Below the pieces are notes generated by a model. The model was given only the letters and a program-made list of their open reading frames with translations, had not been told where the DNA came from and made no database searches. The position numbers and the translations under genes were made by a program. This document shows, piece after piece, positions 23,550 to 37,190 of a stretch of DNA of 64,000 nucleotides. The stretch covers positions 1 to 64,000 of the forward strand of contig ML769590.1 of NCBI GenBank assembly GCA_009733575.1, written 5' to 3'. This DNA is from Gymnopus androsaceus JB14 (Eukaryota > Basidiomycota > Agaricomycetes > Agaricales > Omphalotaceae). Positions within the stretch are counted from its first letter, which is position 1; every line of letters begins with the position of its first letter.

Positions 23550-26500
23550 CTAGCAAGATCCCTCCACAAACGAATTCTTCGGCCACGACTGCTTGAAATC
23601 ATCCACCCACGTTGTATAGTTTGGATTTGTGTAAGCATCTATGTAACTGTGAAAATCGAGGAGCGTCAGTAGCGGTATGAACGAAAGAGTGAAGGAAGCG
23701 ATGGTGAACGAAACAGCCAAGCAACACAGGAGGGACAGACTCACGTATTAATGTAATCTGCTGTCGGAAAATCCTCCGGATCGCACCCAATATTGATGTT
23801 ATTCGGGTCCTGATACACGCGTACATAGTCTACACGGAGGTGATTGGGGAATGTGAGGTGTTCAAAGTCAATGGTGGAAAAGCTTTCAGACATTCCTAGG
23901 TTGATGATTAGGTACTGTGATGAGAAAGAGAGGAGAACGGCAGAGATAAAGGGAAAAGGAAAGGAAGGAGGAGTAAGAAATCAGTCAGCAACATGTCCTA
24001 TTGCATTTAAAAAAACAAGAGCGTACCATGGGTTCCTGTGGGACTGGGCGCGCAGAAATCTCCGTAACAGTGTCGGCACCCATACCGGCAACGTTGAGTG
24101 TCCATGCCTCTTGGCCATTGGCTATCCAAGTTATGTACTGGTGCGCGAACGACAGTAAAATTAGTCCAGGTTCCATTAATATCGTGGATAAGAGGATGAA
24201 TCACCGCATCATCAAAGCCGGGCAGATACTACGACGAAGGAAGTCAAGCGTAAGGACGAAATACGAAGGGACAAAGTAGACATACCTCAAACCCATACGT
24301 AGCATAACACGGATTGTCAGAAAGCTCATAACAATCTTGATTGATATCTGTAACCACTGATGAAGCCTGTTGCGTGTCTCCACCGATGTAGGAATTGAGC
24401 GCAGAGATGGAGGTGTTGGTAATGATCAGGTTGGCGGAAGTGTTGAGCCAGATGTATTTGTCATTGAAGGGCTGCAGAAAGCATCCAGTGAGTACATAGA
24501 CCAAGCAACGCAGTAGACATGACTTACTGCCCTATTAAAGGAAAGATTGTTAGTACTGAAACTCAATCGAATGAAAACTCAAAGGGATAAAACGTACCAC
24601 TGAGCTGACTGGGAGACTTGCCCTGTCTCGTCGCTGATCTACGGGTAAGCAAACGAGTTAGTACTGTATCTGCAATCGCTCTGCAAAAAGAAAAAGGTAA
24701 AGAAACACCACCGCTTGAACACACGAACGTCAAACCACCCACCCAGCTCCAAAGAAAGGAACCAGTAATGATGAGAGGAAGAAACAGGGAAACCCCACCT
24801 GAGCCTCAAACATATCGATCTCCGGTGCACTACGTCCGACGTAACTTCCGTCGGAGTGAATAGGTCCTGGGTGGCTTTCGCCTGCGCATGTGCATCTGCA
24901 GATAGAGAGCAGGTGTCAGTCATTATCAAGACTACAATGGAAATAGACGGGAAAAATAAGAAAAAAAACGTCATTCACCCAAAAACTCATCTGGGGGTAA
25001 AGCGTAACAGTAGAGGCACAAACAAGCATAAAAAATTTCATCACCTTGAGAGCCTCTGTCCCGGCAAATACGACAATGCAAAATCTGCACTCGAGTCCCC
25101 GTCTACCGTTGCAGCTTCGGGTAATCCATTGTGCGTTTGATTGGGCGCAGTACCGACGTCGCAAGAGTCGTATGTGTAGGGCCACTGCGGGAGTCATGGA
25201 GACATTAGCGGACATCATTTAGGAGGAAGGAAGACTCACGAGCCCGTCTAAAGTCGCACCATACCCAGCTCTTCCCAAGTTCCCGAGGGTCCATACAGCC
25301 GGCCACATTCCCGCGACCTAAGTAGGCGAGCATGAGGAGAGGAAGGAGTTGTAGGGAAGGATGAAGCGAGAGCAAAGAAATATAAAAAGTCAGTGAACAG
25401 ACGGGAAACAATTTTGAGAAGTTGGAAGCGACGTACATTGTTGATCCCAGGAAGCATAACCGAAGCTTCAAAGTATCCTCCGGTGAAGCAAAATTTGTTC
25501 CTATACATAGAGTGACAAGTTAGCAATTTCTACGATGACCGTGGGGATAAATACGATGCAGAGCAAAAGGATGGAGAAGGCGACGAGGAGCATGAAGCGG
25601 ATTAAAGATAGTAAGGACGGATGAATGGAAAAATTGGACAAAATCATATCGTATATGAAGCATGACTACAAGGATGAAAGAATTCAAATGCAAGAGGGCA
25701 AGTAGCATGAGATAGAGGAGCTACGGAATGGGAACTATTGAGCTCAAAGATGGTAAAGGGTAGAAAAGAGAAGTTTTGAATGCAGAAATGCAAGAGACTA
25801 ACATACCACGAACTCATCATCCCACCCTGGTAGCTCAAATTATGCGTGGTGAGTTCTGAGAATGTGATGACCAACGACCCATTTGCGGTGGTTATTGCTG
25901 AGGGATCGTACCATTCCAGATCTTCGGTTTCCTATGGATAGGTTCAGAGGATTGAAAATCGGGGGGAAAGAAGAAGACTTACCCAGTAATTCAAGTTGAC
26001 TGCCTATCAAAACGAACGAAACATGAGTACTATGATAACGGTATCGACACAGGACCTCTTTAACAGGGGCCGGGGACAACACTGACCTCCCAATACGGAT
26101 CATCCCCAGGATAAAACGTCCTTCCATCTATATTAAACTCGTCCGAATACACCAAGGTCCATTGGGATCCGTCTTTCCAGGACGTAGTCGTGTAGGCTTC
26201 ATTTGGGGTGTCTTGGTCGATCAGGCCGAAGGTCATTGCGGGGACCTAGAGAAACGGAAGGCAAAGGGAGGGGTGGGGAGGAGATTAGGTGAGAAAATGG
26301 TAGTTGGCGAAAAGAGAGTATTAGAATGCAGTCGCACACCTGTCCAGTACCATTGACTCTCGCATTCAACGCAGTAGCCCCATTGAACCCTCCATTTTGG
26401 ACGAACGTTAGGACGGGGAAACCAATGCTACAAGATAAAAATTTGGCGCCGATTATGATTAGTGAATGAATTATGAATTCAAAAGAAATTCAACAAACAA

Positions 26501-27060
26501 TAAAGCCAATAGCGCAGCAAGAAGGAACACCAAACAGCCCACATTCGCCAATCCCCTTGTTGTCAGCAAAGTCCCTGAGCCGGGTTCGCGATACTTCAAG
26601 TTGCCCTTTCTAGCATCAGAATGAAGGGCGTCATCGGATTCGGGGATATTAGGGTACAAGTTGGAGCCCCAGGTTGCGGGGTCTGCGGAGAGGGAGTACT
26701 GCGATCGTCGATCAAAGGTTTAGCGTTCGAAGTTCAAACGGTTAAAGCTGGTCTTGAATGCTAACCTTATCACTGACAGTATTGACAGTATGGCGATTCG
26801 AAGGATATGGGCCCTGTGCAAGCCACAATGCAAAAGTAATGAGCAAAGACATTCATTCAATAGAAGAGACTCGAATGTACAAAAAGCCAAGAGCTAGGGC
26901 GATGCCAGATCTCGGAATCTCCAAACAAATACGCGAAACAACGTTCGATTAAACGCACCAAACTTGAAAGATCGTCCTTGAGTAAAGACACAGTTGAGCT
27001 ATCCGCTGTGTATCGGTTCTTGCGGCCTGAGCCTGGTATTTTTAGGGCAGACGGTTGCAT
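23550..27060 (-). CDS. KRE6: KRE6/SKN1-type beta-1,6-glucan synthesis protein (GH16)
   Basis: Members of this family are type II membrane proteins of the secretory pathway, needed for beta-1,6-glucan of the fungal cell wall. The gene starts at ATG 27,058-27,060 and spreads over about a dozen exons with 50-90-bp introns. The order is a short cytosolic tail, DPATWGSNLYPNIPESDDAL, a membrane anchor (GCLVFLLAALLAL, continued after an intron by FIGFPVLTFV), and then the SKN1 lumenal domain. That domain includes WTLVYSDEFNIDGRTFYPGD, EDLEWYDPSAITTANGSLVI, NKFCFTGGYFEASVMLPG and YGATLDGL. The GH16 catalytic word SAPEIDMFEAQ (Glu-Ile-Asp-x-x-Glu) is at about 24,799-24,831. The end is DYVRVYQDPNNINIGCDP, then YIDAYTNPNYTTWVDDF, and a stop at 23,550. 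No break is visible and I estimate about 600-650 residues, close to family length. Which of the two yeast paralogues it corresponds to cannot be said. Confidence 0.92.
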
Positions 27061-27487
27061 TTCTTCGTCGATTCTGGTTCAGTTGCGCAGTCGGAAGTTG
27101 GACAAAACAAAGATGAAGCGGAGAAGTGGGGAAATGTGGCGTTTTGGCGGAGAAGCAAGCGTCAAGCGGTGCGTAGTTGGAAAAGGACAGTGGTGGTAAG
27201 AGAGAACGGAAAATGAGAAAGGCAACGACGGCGATTGAGAAGGGTTGTATAATTTAAAAATAGACTTTTGCTCATTGATGGGCACGATGGAGACGCTGAT
27301 GGGTCCTTTGAACGCTTCGACCAAGACCGACGATCGCTGCGATCGTCGGGAATTGATAAAACCTCTTACGCTCAAAATTTTCTATCTCATCTTGTTGAAG
27401 GTAGCAATAGCCTCAGAGTTCATCGCACTAAAAAAGCCTGCACGGTTTGAAACGCCTTGTATTGAGTAATGCGAAGTTTCGTAATTA
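27061..27487. other. Upstream region of the KRE6-like gene
   Basis: No gene is visible. This should hold the KRE6 promoter, reading leftward; the first 100 bases upstream of its ATG are purine/pyrimidine mixed and have no clear TATA box. A short palindrome CGACGATCGCTGCGATCGTC lies at about 27,328-27,347. Confidence 0.4.
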
Positions 27488-27581
27488 GCCTACTATTGCC
27501 GTTTTACTCGGAAGGAAAACCTTACCACTGGCAGTTCATGTTCATTGCTCAGAAGCATGAAAACATATGGTGTCGGTTTTC
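27488..27581. repeat. Empty insertion site (94-bp flank also at 38,828-38,921)
   Basis: These 94 bp are repeated exactly at 38,828-38,921. They end in TCGGTTTTC (27,573-27,581). Here the word is present once and runs straight into the 4-kb flank block. At the other copy the MULE-like element follows, and the word is found again at its far end. This is therefore the unoccupied form of the target. Confidence 0.9.
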
Positions 27582-28562
27582 ACGAGAATTTTACTTGTAG
27601 GAAGATACGTCCCTTTCCAGACTCGGAGGAGCTTCTACATACAGTATCTTCGACCCGACTGTCTAACGTCTTGAACGGAAGCGCAGTCCTGGTGGCACAT
27701 CTACTATTAACGGACACTATGACTACATGATGGGAAGTCTGCCGTCCATTCTTCACTCATACAGTATATGTAACTCTGAGGAAGAATATTAGTATCCATT
27801 TCCGCTCCCATTCCCCGCCAACGCAAGGCACTTCTGCAGTTAAGTCATAGAATGATCTTAGTGTGGGATAGGAAGGAAAGGTGAACGGCGCACTTCTGCG
27901 AGTTTTATAAGGTAGCGGAGGGCGAAGTAAAGTGCGGGGAAGTCAAAGGCCAAAATAAATCCAATTCCTCATCTGTTTATATCAGGACTGAAATATCTCC
28001 CAACTCACCATGTCAAACTGAACGTTTCAACGAGGTCGGTGAGTATGAGTATGATCTACAAGCTCAGAGAGCAAAGGCTGTAATCTATTGAACTACCACA
28101 GTAAGTAACGATACATACGTACAGTCAATACTTCGAAGTTTTAGCGCTGCAGCATCATAGAACAGGGTAGAGGTAGAACCAATTGTGTGCAGTACAGACC
28201 TTGGGCACGAAATAACAATATTTCAAAGCTCCTCCTTTAACGATTAGTCCACGTCCAGCGTTGTCTCTGACTCCCCATTCTCTTCCCAGTCACCGCCGTG
28301 CATGAGAGGCTTCACCGCTTCACGGGAGCTAATGCAAACGACAGTAGCACGGCACTAGCATTCACTGAATGGTGTCGAGTCTATATTGGCGGGATCGTCG
28401 TCGATCATTTAGAGGCAGAACCTCTGATAGCTAAACTGTAGTCTAACCAGGGACCGGCACTGGTAGCGGGATATATCCATATATATATCTAATAAGGAGA
28501 GCGCACGCGACTGTTAGCATATAACCTCCCAATCACAACACAATGGACGAGAAACAAAAAAC

Positions 28563-29759
28563 TCACCCTCTCTCCCAAACAGGCACCGCCCACCTCCTAT
28601 GACACCAAGCCATAAGATCGTCCCAAGTCACATCGTCCCGAATTGACGAAAGGTATTTCCCTCCCCAGTCGATAATGTTAACGTCGATAATTGTGGTTCC
28701 GTCAGCGATGACCATTACGTTGGGGATTATATTGTCGCTACATACCAATGAAGTGGGTTAGTTGTTCTGCTAGCAAAGAAAAGGAAAGAAGAAAACAAAT
28801 TCTCACCGATGAACAAACCCATACTCCAACGCCATCTCCCCAACCTTATCACACATCATCATCAGCGAATCGCTCATCATCTGTCTCTTGTTCTCCATAT
28901 CCTTCGCCGCGATGAATCCCGGGGTCGAGGTGAGCGCTTGGCCAGGCATTTTGAGCATAACAATCATGGGCTTGATCTCGTACATCGATTCGTCATCCTC
29001 CATTTGCACCCTCATCCTCCCCGATGCAACAAACTGCCCCACAATTTTTAGCGCTTTAACTTCGGCAATCACATCATCGTCTACGTCTTTAAGGACCTTA
29101 ACGAGGAGACGGCTGGGGTCCGGGTTCAAAGAGGCGATGCTGCGGGGGAAGTAGTTTTGCGCGAAGGAAGGTGTGAAGGAGGCGACGGAGTATATGCCGG
29201 CGTTGTTGTTTCCTAGGGGAGAATGTTTTGAGGCGAGGGTTATTCCTTCGATCATGGTTTCTGGGGAAAGATTAGGTTTTGCTGCGATGAGGTAGATGAG
29301 AATAATGCACCGAAAACATTAACCCTATCTTCGTCCTTCAGCGACAAAGGATACGGAGCGATGACCCATTCCTAACAGAAACTCAGTCGGTCTTACAGCT
29401 CTGCATGGGTAGTTAAAAGAAGTACTCACTGGTAGCTTGAAGTTCTTCGGATACGTGTCAATGGATAGTGGCGAGGGCGTCGCGCTTGGTGGAGTTATCG
29501 GAGACCCTGGAGAAGATACAGGCTTTATAGATGTTTCCGGCGAAGGCGTACTAGGAGGCAAAGGCACGGTAAACGCTACTAGCGAGGGTTCCATTATCAG
29601 AATCTGTCCTGCTCCGCCATCATAAACTAAAGCCTGTTCCTCAAGCTCAAAATCCGTCTCCCTTGCAAGAGGAATACCGGGCAAAGAGATAGTAAAGACA
29701 ATGTTCCATAAAGCCAGTCCTGCTGTGAGTAGGGTAATCCGAAGATGCATTGACATCAT
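28563..29759 (-). CDS. Predicted secreted kinase-like protein, copy 1 (open)
   Basis: The N-terminal exon (ATG 29,757-29,759) encodes a signal-peptide-like start (HLRITLLTAGLALWNIVFTI) and a Pro/Ser/Thr-rich linker. The next large exon, about 28,807 to at least 29,255, carries a protein-kinase-like N-lobe: LLVKVLKD (candidate ATP-binding Lys), an EVKALKIV helix, and a hinge-like KPMIVMLKMPGQAL. It joins in phase to the last exon (28,563-28,737), giving HRDNIIPNVMV, which fits the HRDxxxxN catalytic loop, then IIDW, the metal-binding Asp motif in the style of phosphotransferase-like kinases. It ends WERG-stop. The joint between the first and second coding parts is not resolved. The substrate is unknown. 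Kinase-like fold and secretion are inference from motifs. Two further copies exist in this window. Confidence 0.6.
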
Positions 29760-30989
29760 TCAAGCGGGTGTTTGTAACTCGTTCAACGATGTTACCGTCG
29801 TGAAAAGACCGCTAATCAGGCGCCGAATGGTAAGTGAAAAAAGAGTTTCGCTACCAGGCGATTACAAGCAAGTTCCCCGCTGAAAAGAGAAAAAAAACTT
29901 GGGCTGGACCAGCAATTTCGATGGCAGAGAAAGAGAACCGAAAGCATCATAAATAGACCCAGGGTTTTTTTTTAGATGGCACTGCCGATGAAGAAAACAA
30001 AACTATTTATAGCGTCGTTGTCGCTCGGCGTGTGTTGATGAGCGGAGTAAGCCTGGACGTTCTCGATTATTCGGCCCAGGGAGAGTTCCTTCAATTGTAA
30101 CGCGTCGGGGAGCGTCCGTCAGGGTCATACACTACCGACAAGTCCAACGCGAGGAAGAGCGATCTTCAACGAGCACATGACCATGCAACACGACAGTCTA
30201 GATACAGTATCAATCACAAATTTACTATGGGTAGACCAAAAATAACCGCAAAGATATGTGGATTTTAAGTACTTATCACCGACCATGACAGAGAACGTGT
30301 CGCGAATACTATGTATCTGAATACGAGTTATGTTCGAAATACTGAGTCGAGTCTATGAGACCAGCCAAATCGATCAAGCGTATAGACATACTTCCACTAC
30401 AATCGTACCCATAGACATATTCAACGCTCTTTGACACAGTACATAAGCTATATCGTTTCAGTCGCAGATAACGACGTTCATGAACGATGTGTCTATTATG
30501 TCGCATTTCGTTTAGTATAGTATACTGTATCGTAGTGAAAAGTCAATATGTAGTCCAAGAAATGCAGGAGCGTAACTAGGCTCGGAAACTATAAAGTAGG
30601 TATGTATGCAGTACGCAAGAAAGAAAGGATATACTGCAAGAACAGTGAATAAAGCAAGAAAAGAAAAAATGTCAATGTCAATTAAAAAGATACGATACGA
30701 AGGATGAATGCAATACAAGAATCCGCAGAACAAACAATCGACGATGAAAGAAGAGAGCGGAGCGATGAATACTGTTCGAGATTGAAGGTCATTAGCGTTA
30801 GTGCGTATTCGAATGATTCGTAGGTCGTGTGGCACGTCGTATCACATCACACCGGTACTGGACCTGGACACCATGCCCGCGCCCAAGTGGTTCCTGCTCG
30901 ACCCGTCTACCCTTTGTCCATCTTCACCGCAAGCTTGACGCAACGTATCCCTTCCCAACAAGCCCACCCCTTCTCCGAAACTTGCGACT
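29760..30989. other. Intergenic region between kinase-like and CFEM genes, copy 1
   Basis: No gene is supported. A homopolymer T run near 29,967-29,975 and AT-rich sequence follow. A 107-residue hydrophobic minus-strand frame (30,512-30,835) is discussed among the rejected items. The same region is repeated at 49,266-50,496 with very few differences. Confidence 0.5.
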
Positions 30990-31519
30990 CTAACCAACCA
31001 GTACGGCTCCCGCAACAACACCCATTAGCGCAACTCCCACTCCCATTCCCATCGATCCCATCGACGCTACTGAAGAAAAGGATCCCATCCTTGAAGCAGC
31101 GTTAGACGCACTACTCGTCCCCGTCGACGATGTCTCGCTACCGGAAGCAGACGTCCCACTCCCACTTCCAGACGTAGACGCAGAAGTAGTCCCGCTCGAA
31201 GAAGATGCAGAAGTAAACGAAGTTATGGAGAATGACACAGATGTCGTCCCATTAGTAGCAAGTGCACAAAACTTCTGCGTCAAGTCTTCAGCAGTAGGGA
31301 GCTCCGAGGCGCAGGAGGATTGGATACAGAATATTAGGGAGGAGGTGTAGTTTAAGCTGTGGCAGGACAGCGGCGAGGGGAGGGAAGAGGAAGAGAAGAA
31401 AATTTAGCTATTCAGCTCGCTCCAACGTCATCGAAAGACGCACCTATTACAATAACAACTCTCCGGGACGAAATTGGAGCATCCGGCTTCTGCGATGGCG
31501 GTTTCGACACAGGTGACAA
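30990..31519 (-). pseudogene. CFEM-domain GPI-anchored protein, copy 1, first exon missing
   Basis: Exons 3 (30,990-31,356) and 2 (31,444-31,519) match the complete copy at 50,497-51,885 at a constant offset of 19,507 bp. They carry the CFEM cysteines and the Ser/Thr-rich tail with the hydrophobic C-terminus. The first exon with the signal peptide is absent, because the homologous block stops at 31,584 and is replaced by MULE-element sequence. This looks like a break in the assembly or a recombination joint, not decay of the gene itself. Confidence 0.75.
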
Positions 31520-31969
31520 CTACGAAGAGAGGAACGTAAATATTCATGCAGCGAAAAAACAGATAGGCAGGAGAACAAGACAACGGTGTTCTGGTGGTTG
31601 CGATAAGGTACGCAGCTTCAAGGCGCATTTGGATCATTTGCAAGAGGGTTCTTGCGCGGCGTTTGGTGATTGAGGCTCTGGGTGTCCTCCTGAGCCCAAC
31701 GATGGAAGTGCAGATCTGATCTATTGATGATGTCAATGAAGAGTAGATGGATTGTTGAATATTCCCTTTGTTATACACTCAGTTCGTTGCTTTTTGTCAG
31801 TGTTTTTATCTAGTATGTTCAATTATATGTTTCGTGGTTCTTTTTTTGACAGATTTATCTGCTTCAAATTGCTATAGCACTGTTCTGTACAAGTAGCGTA
31901 AAATTGTGGGTTTTTACTTTATAATATCCCCAAATATATCATATCCATATTTTGCAGCACCGTGAATCC

Positions 31970-33055
<1,086 letters not shown>

Positions 33056-33539
33056 CTCAGGCCCTTTTCCTATCGTTCCCTATCGTTTTCCTATTGGTTA
33101 GGCCACGCAAGCTCTAGTATGCCCGGTACGTGCTACGCTCAACTTGCCCTTTTTCTATTTCATTTAGGGGGCTACCGGCAGCTCAAGGCTTAGAGGCGTA
33201 GCTAACCTCTCACTGGAGCAGGTAGCGCTCGAAGTGCTAGAAGCCGCCAGCCCTTACGCATCGCTATTCTTTTGCCCTTGCCCTTCACCCTGCTGCTCGT
33301 GTCACGCATTTTGCTTGCTCAGTTCTGAATTTGTATAAATCATAGTTTGAACCGACTACGACAATGGTCCAAAATTTCATTCATTTACTGCGCTGGTACA
33401 CAAGCATTACCTTTCCTGGATCCTGTTCCACCTAAGGCTTCCCCGACCTTGCCTGTATACGTATGCTTCCGCTACCTTCTCTCTTGAGCCCTTGCTTTCT
33501 CGTTTTGCAGCATTGCACTTTGGAGGGCCGCATGTAGTT

Positions 33540-36500
33540 CGAGGAGTTTGAGGGATGGGTGAAGACGCTCAAAGTGTTCCGTTAACGGTTGTGTGCTTTA
33601 CCCATTTCTGATGGGCGCCAGGATTTTCAGGTTATGAGCCTCAATCTGCTGTCTTCCCGGAACAAGTTTTTCTCCTGGAGTAAGCTTAATGGTGCGGTCA
33701 AAGTTCAATTCGGAGGAAGCAAATTAAACTCGAGCTTTCATTTACGCTTGGCATTTTTCATAGCATTTTCGTATGGATGCTTGCTTCTTGTAAGACTTCT
33801 GATGCCAAAGTCCTCCCGGTTCTACAACATGAATGTTTCCATGATATTGTAAAATTCGTTGCAGGAAAGCTACCACAGAAACGCTGTTTCATAATGTCGT
33901 AATGCTCCCTTGACCAACCGACCAGTGTTACATTTTTTTGCCCTCATATTTACGTTTGCATGTCAACTTCAACGAATTAGATTCCGCAAACGCGCTTTTC
34001 CAAATTCGAGTTGGAATAAACTTTTTTGCCAACACATTCCTGCAAAGGCAAACTTTGAGCTTTCCTTATCTGAACCCAGTCTAAATGATAATTGCAATGG
34101 TTTAGCATCTATTTGACTGGTCGGATGGAATACATACTTTTTTCCTTCTTCACCTCCATCTGATGAACTCAGTGTCTGCTCCCAGTTATTATGCGTGATG
34201 CAGATCGGGCTTCCCATCGCATTCTTGACTCCTCAGAAACTGAGCGGTTGCGTATTTTCGATAAAGATGTGTTGTACTGAGTGTCAAAAAACGCCGTAAA
34301 TGTCGTATGCGTCAAGGGTCTTGAATAACGTCCCCTGTTCATGGTAATCAAGTTTCTGGGTATACTTCTTGCAAGGTCTGAAGTGAAGTCATTCCTTGAA
34401 GTATTGTTAGGCACTAAAGTCTTTTTAAGTCAGGCTACTACTTGCCTTTCGTTGGCCACTGTGCTGATCTACCACCCAATTCAAGACAAGTCCTTCGCAG
34501 TCATTGACATGATTGGCTGTGACATGCCGGAAACGGAGACCCTCCCGGCATCAGCAATAAGTATTTTATGGATCTGTTCAAGACTATGTTGATGGCCTCG
34601 GCGGTTTGGCGTGTGAGGTAGACTCGGCAGAAAGTGAACCTACATACACATACGGATTATTGGAATAACTCTTGAGAGAACGCGAAGATACGCACTGGTA
34701 TTAGAATGGCGATCTAGCGATGCATTCAAATTCGTAAAAAACCACAATTTGTTTTGAACCCTATTCGCTTTGGAAGTATTGAGTCTCTATTAGCCGTTTA
34801 CTCGCTGCGGAGTCTGCAGTTTGCAATCCGCAATGGGTTTTTCCTTTCGAGGCAAGAGCCTAGATCTTCTGGGAACGTCGTCTCGTCACATCGACTTTCG
34901 CATCGGGACTCTCAAGCATAACACGAAGGTATTGTCCATCGGGTTCAACAGTTCGTTCCTTTGAGCTTTTGATATACAGGAGCCCTGCAACTTACTCGTT
35001 AGTACAATTTGAAGCGGAAGTCCTGCATCTAGTTGATACCTTGCCATCCAGTTCCTTCCGGGAAATGGCTTTTTCTTTGCCATGGTCATTACACCTTGAG
35101 GTGACTGCGGTTTGAAAGGAAGTGGTGAAGTCGCTTATCACAGGATTCCGGAAACATAGGAGTAACGTGTTGATTAAGTACGACTGGATAATAGGTGTCG
35201 ATAAACTCCTGGCCGTGTCATGTCTGCTTTTAGATCGACTCAGTTGCCTGACATTTCTCCAGCTAACTTTGACAAGGTCTTGGGGTTTTTTTCGGGGGAT
35301 GAGGGATGGGTGTGAGTGACTCCTTTGCTCTGGATAGGATGTATGGACAAAAAGCGGTACTCCTCCCAAGGGACATATTCACGGACTACTCCAATGACTT
35401 CCAGGGAGATGATAGCGGTTGCTTCAAAGTACCTCCGATACATCTCGATGAGTCGGAAGCTGAATTGAAAACCATGTAAGTATATGAGTTGTTACGCGAA
35501 GTAGCCAAACCCACGGCAACTATGTCTTTTGAGAGAATTATTCAATGCTGTGTGTGGCACATGGTTTTAGGGACCAAAACCCCTCGAGCTGAGCTTCCGA
35601 TCTATGCGTTCAATCTCCATCTTTGGTCGGCGGTCAATACTGCCTCAAATATCTCGAGGTTAAATCGCCCTTCCCGATAGTGTTGTCAAAGAAATGATCG
35701 CGTTCAGCCTGGAATGGTGTTCACATCTCGAAAAACAAGACTGAGATGAGGATGAAGCAACGATCGTACAAAGCCCTACTGTGATTATGGATTTCCTTCG
35801 AAGTCTAATCGAAAAAGTAGACGGCGGTGCAGCGATTTGGCTTTTCTGGGTAACCTCGCTCAACGTCATTCTCGCTTCATGAGCTGGAGGCGATACTCAT
35901 CGTTTGCTTGTTGGACTTTGAAGTACAGCACACGTATAAGTGCAGTTAAGATATGCGGATGTCTTTTCAAAACATCCACGACGCGGTATGCAAATCAGTC
36001 TGTTGCTCCTTGCTATATGCATAGCGTTCGGGAGGTTGATCTCGTGTCGCGAAGAGTGGTGCCATTGTTCTTCATCGATCTCATAGAAAGGGCTCTCTTG
36101 ATGCTTGGCCTTACATTTCAAGGTCAAATCTTGTAAAGATAAAATTTATTGTGCTAGATACGTACAGGTTGAGTGCTTGACTTTACAAGGAACATATCCC
36201 CAGTGCGAGAATCTAATGAGTAGCGGGCAGGTGGAAATATGTTTATCGTGCCCCGTGGTTCCCCTCTAGGTTGCAAAATCCATCGCCGATATCCACATAT
36301 CTGGAGTCATTTCAACAGATGCCCAACCATTCATCTGCAGTGTTACCGCTATCCGGAATTCTAGTAGCATTTCGGAGGCATTACTCGTTAAACTCGTGAA
36401 AGCATGGTTTTGGCGGTTCATTATATTCGTATGGGGGGGGAACCGCTGGGAGTTGTCGTTTACTTGGCGATGCTCGCCCGTCTGATCCCACTTGCTCATT

Positions 36501-36800
36501 TGGAAAGGGGTTGAGAAGGCAGAGGTAGATTGAATGTGGACCTGGGACCCAGGTTGCAACCATTGAGGGGCACAGATATTTGGATAGGTGGCATGGTACG
36601 AGTGTGTGGTGAGCAAGTCATGATCGCTAGGTGGAGCGCGGACATGAGTAATGGCGGGGAAGAAATGGATAATAGACATACTTGCAATCTCCGTCACTGC
36701 CAAAACAGCCTCGCGGGTCTCAGTGGTTCTCTGCTACTTGCCCCTGGTCGAATCGTTTGGATATGGATCCCTTCTGAGTCTCGACTTCGATTTGGTTTGG
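33540..36800 (-). pseudogene. MULE-like transposase, noisy copy
   Basis: This parallels 43,139-46,700. Words such as ICITHNNWEQTL, SKFAFAGMCWQKSLFQLE and EYVPWEEYRFL are readable but split over all three minus frames by single-base indels. See the entry at 43,139 for the family. Confidence 0.75.
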
Positions 36801-37190
36801 CTTGGACTTACTAGTATTTCTGGGCCCTTCAAGATCCATTAGATCACAGACCTAGTAGTAGTCCCATAGAAATGGTTTGATCGAAGGAAACATCTCAGAA
36901 TGTGTACGCTTGCCAGGAAAAGAGAAGCCAAACACATTTACACAAGTCGCGTGAAGAACGAAGAACTCGGGTGAAAAAGTATTCAAGAGCGCATGGGTCA
37001 CAGATTTGTCACAGATTAACACCGTGACATGCAGGTGATCTGGGTTTGCCGAATATTCTGATGCTATCCCGGCGGAACGTGTGGTCGAACGGGAGTGAGT
37101 TCGGATGCTTCCCTCCTGACGTCCGTTGCAGCCGCAGAATCCGCGTTCTTCGCTTCCTGGTCCTGGATCGGTTTATCCATCGAAGTCCCC

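Noticed and set aside
30512..30835. 107-residue hydrophobic minus-strand frame, repeated at 50,018-50,341
   Set aside because: It is identical in both copies because the whole block is duplicated, so repetition is no evidence for coding. It has no ATG-linked context, no domain, and lies in the 3' intergenic part next to the CFEM gene.
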